From Lepidurus packardi (lineage: Eukaryota > Arthropoda > Branchiopoda > Notostraca > Triopsidae), in the NCBI GenBank assembly GCA_023053545.1, contig JAKZAN010000001.1, positions 13,823,751 through 13,887,750 of the forward strand: a DNA stretch of 64,000 bases, given 5' to 3'. Each line of letters begins with the position of its first letter. The stretch's first letter is position 1. The translations under genes were made by a program, and so were the position numbers. Shown piece by piece: positions 59,735-64,000 of the stretch. Under the pieces are notes generated by a model that was not told the origin of the DNA, did not search any database, and worked only from the letters and a program-made list of their open reading frames with translations.

Positions 59735-60110
59735 GCGGCTTAATTTGACTCAACACGGGAAACCTCACCAGGCCCGGACACTGGAAGGATTGACAGATTG
59801 AGAGCTCTTTCTTGATTCGGTGGGTGGTGGTGCATGGCCGTTCTTAGTTGGTGGAGCGATTTGTCTGGTTAATTCCGATAACGAACGAGACTCTAGCCTG
59901 CTAAATAGGCGACGGGTTTTATCCGTCCGTCGCTCTTCTTAGAGGGACAAGCGGCGTCCAGCCGCATGACAAAGAGAGGAATCAGCGTGTTTTCCCTGTC
60001 CGAAAGGACCGGGTAACCGCTGAACCTCCTTCGTGGTTGGGATTGGGGACTGCAATGATCCCCATGAACCAGGAATCCCTAGTAGGCGCAAGTCACTAGC
60101 TTGCGTCGAT

Positions 60111-60156
<46 letters not shown>

Positions 60157-60245
60157 AATGATTTAGTGAGGCCTTCGGACGGACTCGCCGGGCGGAGCTT
60201 CCGCTTCGCTCCGGCGGGACTGAAAGATGGTCGAACTTGATCCTT

Positions 60246-60303
<58 letters not shown>
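58550..60303 (+). rRNA. 18S small-subunit ribosomal RNA
   Basis: Begins TACCTGGTTGATCCTGCCAG and ends with the conserved GTAGGTGAACCTGCGGAAGG followed by ATCATTA. Universal internal blocks are present, including GCCAGCAGCCGCGGTAA (about 59118), the AATTGACGGAAGGGCACCAC region (about 59700) and GTACACACCGCCCGTCGC (about 60127). Its length of about 1,754 bp is slightly short for an animal 18S. No intron or large insertion was seen. Confidence 0.97.
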
Positions 60304-60306
<3 letters not shown>

Positions 60307-62360
60307 AACACAATCCAAACCTTATTTTTCGAACCAAGCGAGTTTTGGCTTTGGGATATCCGTAAGGAACCAAAAGTCTTCAAACAAGCAAAGGGGAAAA
60401 AGAAATGGCCAATGTGTTTTTTGATAAACCACTCGAACGTTATACAGGGTGTTAAGAAAAAGCCTCGCCACCCGGGAGAGACCTCCGGTCACTCTTGCTT
60501 TGTGCTCCTTTTTGGACACAAACGAGTCGCGCGTCCGCCAGGATCCGCGAGGCGTTCCATGGGGTTAGGTCACCGTCCTGGTTTCCTTCTCCCACGGGCG
60601 TCTTATTTGAAAATACCTTGGACAAAAAAGATACTGCTTGGTTCGATTTCTTTTGTTTTACTCCACTCGTGAAGAGAGAATGGGAAGGGAAGGGGCTTCC
60701 ATGACCGTTCAACTTGTTAACGGGACGCAGTCTGGGTACTTTCGAACATGTTCTATGTTTCGGCGAGTACTTGGCCCAAGTCCGGTTTCAAGTTGACGTC
60801 TAAGTGTTGCCCCTGGAGACTTTCTCTTCTTCCGACGGGATACAGTAGAAGAAACGTGCCCAAAACGTTCTGTCCGAGAAGAACAAAATCTCGGTTCTAA
60901 GAAGACAAATCGTTTGAGAAGCGACAGCATGTCCTTCTGAAAACTTTTTCGTTCTTCTTCACCGAGTCGGTGCGGGAAACCCTGACGGAAGATACCTCGG
61001 TCAGGATCAGGGTATGCCGCCGGTTGAACAAATTTTAAAAGGATTTGAAGAAGCTGAAATGTGACCGAAGGGGTTGTACGGTAACGGTGTTTCTTTCGAG
61101 ACGGTGAAAAGCGTTGTGGGCCTGGATCTAGGGAAACTTTTGAAAAGCCATGTCATTGTGAAGGGAGGATACGGCTTGGATAAGTTAGGCTGGAACCAGG
61201 TTGCCCCGCTTGAAGCCGAGGACAAATGAAATCTGTATCAACAACCGCAGATTCTTCTTCATCTCCGCCTTCTCCCAATAAGTGGGGTTTTGAGATGTAC
61301 CAAAAGTTTGTGCGGAGCGACAGAAAACCATTATTTTCGGCCAAACGGGGAGTGGAGTTTTTTCACGGGAACGTCAAGAGTGAGTAGACCAACTATTTCA
61401 AAATGGCAGTCAATCCATCGACTGGAGAATGAACAGAACTGAAACCGGGGAGGGTTCTTTCGCTCCAGTTTGAAGGCTGAGTTGTCACTCGAAAGCTGGT
61501 TTTGCTCGTTTCTTGGACGCTTAATTCCGTGTAAAACGGGGTATCCTTTCTCGCAAGGAAACCGCTTCAGGAACAAGGCTTGTGTGTCCGACACTAGGAT
61601 GGTGCCAAAAATGCAGGGTGAGTAACCAAAGCTATAGCTCTTTTTTGGGCGGGCTGGTTTCTCCGGGGTTCAACTTTACTAAGCGACCAGGGGGGCTTGT
61701 TAAAAGGTTGAACTGCTTGAGAAAACTGGCCTCTGAAAAAGACTGTGTGTTTGGGCTAACTTACAGCGGTGGCATTTATTTAAGAGGTACCCGAAAAGTG
61801 CTGAGACACTCGGCGGTTCATGAAAGCGTTAGTATATATTGCGAGAAACTTTCTGCGGAGGCTAGTACGTTGAAAGACCCATGGATCTCTTTGAGTTTTG
61901 ACTCTCTAAACTTCAGGGGGTGGAGGAGTGTCAAGCCCAAAGAACCTGGTGGTCGGAAACCGTGCCGGCCGTGCCAACGAAGGTATGTGATTTAAAGTTA
62001 TGCGCCACCGAAAAGGCTAAAGTATGTCGCTGTCCGTGTAAGCCTTGTCTCCCTCAAGGAAGAAGGTTTTTCAAAACGGTGTGCAGATAATGCCGATACC
62101 TAAACTTTGAAATCGTTGAACTGGTTGCTCGATGAAACCTGGCTGAAACAGAGTAGAAAACGTGGAAGGGTTTGCTTGGTCATACCACATGAGAAAAGGG
62201 TTCCAAAATTGCCGTTGTTGCTTGAAATGATGCTCTATGGGGGGAGTTGAGCGTACTTTTCTGGCCTTCAGTAATGATTTCCCGTTTCTTTGCGGGGTTT
62301 TGAATAAGCAATCCTTGGCGTTTCTACCGCGTTGAAACCAAAACCAATTTATTAAAAGCA
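60304..62360 (+). other. Internal transcribed spacer 1 (about 2.06 kb)
   Basis: Between the 18S 3' end and 5.8S. It is much longer than the few hundred bases usual in animals. No coding sequence or clear tandem array seen. Confidence 0.88.
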
Positions 62361-62517
62361 TGACCCTGAACGGTGGATCACTCGGCTCGTGGATCGATGA
62401 AGAACGCTGCAAAACGCGCTAGAACGTGTGAACTGCAGAACACCGCGATCATCGAAGTTTCGAACGTAAATGGCGGCCCAGCGTTTGCGCTCGGGCTACA
62501 CCTGTTTGAGGGTCGGA
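62361..62517 (+). rRNA. 5.8S ribosomal RNA
   Basis: Conserved blocks CGGTGGATCACTCGGCTCGT, GATGAAGAACGC, GTGAACTGCAGAAC, GATCATCGA and the CTGTTTGAGGGTC end are in the right order. The middle (about 62410-62480) differs markedly from typical animal 5.8S. The 3' end is approximate. Confidence 0.92.
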
Positions 62518-63393
62518 ATGTCAATCATTGCCTGAATTCGTGGGAGATGTTAGATTCGCTCTCACCCACGCGGCGATGGGTTGCGTCTCGTGCGTAAAGC
62601 AACCCACACACTCTTGTCGTAGCACGTGCTTGGTGAGGTGCTTGGCGGGGTCGTGGGTTGTGTGGCGTGCGTGGCGTTAAATAAAGTTTTCTTAAAACCA
62701 AAACAACATAGGAGGCCGACGCAAGATTTAACTTACGCGTGGCTTGGGGTTGCTATGCCTGATCAGGATACTCAAAAGCCTCTTCCGTCGCTGGGGGAGA
62801 GCTCCAAGGTCCGGGAAATGTCAGAGCGTTGAAACGCGGCTTGTGTACTCAAGGGAAAGGGTTTTGAAAAATAAACCTGATCCTTGATTTCAAACCGTGA
62901 TAGTAAACGTTCCGACTGCCTTTCCTCAAAGTTTTGTAACCCCTGAGAAGGTGGGGGGGTGAACGAAACCGTAAAAAGACCCAAGAGTTTCCCGGAGGAG
63001 AGATACCTGTCACTGCCCCACTTTGTATGAAGTGGGGTAGTTGTGCTCGCCAGCCCCAAGTATACCAAACACGTTACCAATCTGCCTTTATTGCTCGCAC
63101 GCAAGTGTGGGTCGGTCCTCGACACAAAACGGGAAGGCAGTGCCTAGAAAAAAGAGACGGCTTGGAGCTTGTTCCAAAAACCCTGAAAGAAACCAAAAGT
63201 GGGGACACTTCATTTCTGGAAGACTTCTTTTTCGAGATTCCGTTGCGGGGGAGGCGGAAACGAAAAATAAGGTTGCCTGGATGAGTTTCTGTGGTTTCTT
63301 TTTGGGGTGCCTTGAAACTATTCTCCAAAGTGGTTTCATTTTTCTTTGGCTATAGCCCTTGTGAATTCCCCAGCGAGACGATATCAGTCATAC
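62518..63393 (+). other. Internal transcribed spacer 2 (about 0.88 kb)
   Basis: Between 5.8S and 28S; long for an animal ITS2. No gene within it. Confidence 0.88.
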
Positions 63394-63733
63394 TGACCTC
63401 AACTCAGGTGAGACGACCCGCTGAACTTAAGCATATCAGTAAGCGGAGGAAAAGAAACTAAAAAGGATTCCCTTAGTAGCGGCGAGCGAACAGGGATAAG
63501 CCCAGCACTGAACCTCGTATCTCCGGATACCGAGGAATGTAGTGTTCAGGAGAGAGGTGGTTTGCCTGTCCGGTGTTGTCCAAGTCCCCATGATCGGGGC
63601 TAGAGTCCGCAGAGGGTGTCAGGCCCGTAGTGACGCATCGCGACCGTGAACACTTTATCTCCTAAGAGTCGGGTTGCTTGAGAGTGCAGCCCTAAGCGGG
63701 AGGTAAACTCCTTCTAAGGCTAAATACCGCCAC

Positions 63734-63767
<34 letters not shown>

Positions 63768-64000
63768 TTGAAAAGAACTTTGAAGAGAGAGTTCAAGAGT
63801 GCGTGAAACCGTTCAGGGGGTTAAACGGGTGGGCCCTCGAAGGTCGAACGGCATCTACTCCCGTTACCTGCATACGAGCCTGCGTCTGGACGAGCTGCAT
63901 TTTGCGGCCGCCGGGCGTGGTACGCTTGGAGCGTGCAGGGACCGCTAGTTGGATGCCTAGTAGGACTCCGCAACCGGCTGGGCTCGGTCGTCAGACGGGT
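63394..64000 (+). rRNA. 28S large-subunit ribosomal RNA, 5' part
   Basis: Begins near TGACCTCAACTCAGGTGAGA and contains the conserved GACCCGCTGAACTTAAGCAT and AGTAGCGGCGAGCGAACAGG blocks. It is truncated by the end of the window. Confidence 0.96.

Noticed and set aside
58550..64000. Many short open frames within 18S, ITS and 28S
   Set aside because: They overlap rRNA and transcribed spacers.
1..64000. CRISPR arrays, bacterial operons or prophage
   Set aside because: Spliced genes, rDNA and eukaryotic transposons show this is animal nuclear DNA; no spaced-repeat array was seen.

Overview
The window is nuclear DNA from an animal, most likely an invertebrate. It holds an intron-bearing MTG/ETO/Nervy co-repressor gene (an animal family), a spliced NOP9 gene, animal-type BEL/Pao, hAT and LINE elements, remnants of a NACHT-LRR (NLR) gene of the kind expanded in sponges, cnidarians and invertebrate deuterostomes, and a nuclear rDNA unit. 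I cannot name the species from sequence alone.

Layout. 1-9600: no gene recognised; it lies upstream of the MTG gene and may be regulatory. 9601-12509 (+): seven-exon MTG/Nervy gene with NHR1, NHR2, NHR3 and MYND domains. 13337-15754 (-): eight-exon NOP9 (pumilio-like rRNA-processing protein), convergent with MTG. 16199-21868: a three-layer transposon nest. A decayed hAT-like DUF4371/ZMYM1-type gene is split by an intact hAT element (17788-20445, 8-bp target duplication, 18-bp inverted ends, spliced 648-aa transposase) and cut at its C-terminus by a 621-bp MITE-like insertion. 22437-22836: a tRNA-like SINE candidate and a 184-bp dispersed repeat.

24030-53214: a giant inverted repeat. The left arm is 10,316 bp, the right arm 11,190 bp, and the spacer about 7.7 kb. 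Where I compared them, the arms differ by one substitution and an 874-bp segment present only on the right. Each arm carries a BEL/Pao element with identical LTRs, a tRNA-Phe-type primer site, gag, and RNase H plus integrase. Protease and reverse transcriptase are missing and replaced by a short filler that copies the element's own genomic target. Each arm also carries one NLR pseudogene with the same lesions and a mutated Walker A motif. The spacer contains a decayed LINE, whose 5' end lies inside the arm, and a third NLR fragment at the inner breakpoint.

53215-55040: no gene recognised. 55140-64000 (+): ribosomal DNA, with IGS repeats (55140-56940), 5' ETS, 18S (58550-60303), an unusually long ITS1 (about 2.06 kb), a divergent 5.8S, ITS2 (about 0.88 kb) and the 5' part of 28S running off the window.

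MTG and NOP9 look like normal host genes. 16.2-53.2 kb is transposon and rearrangement territory. The inverted repeat is the most unusual object, and an assembly artefact must be excluded before it is interpreted biologically.
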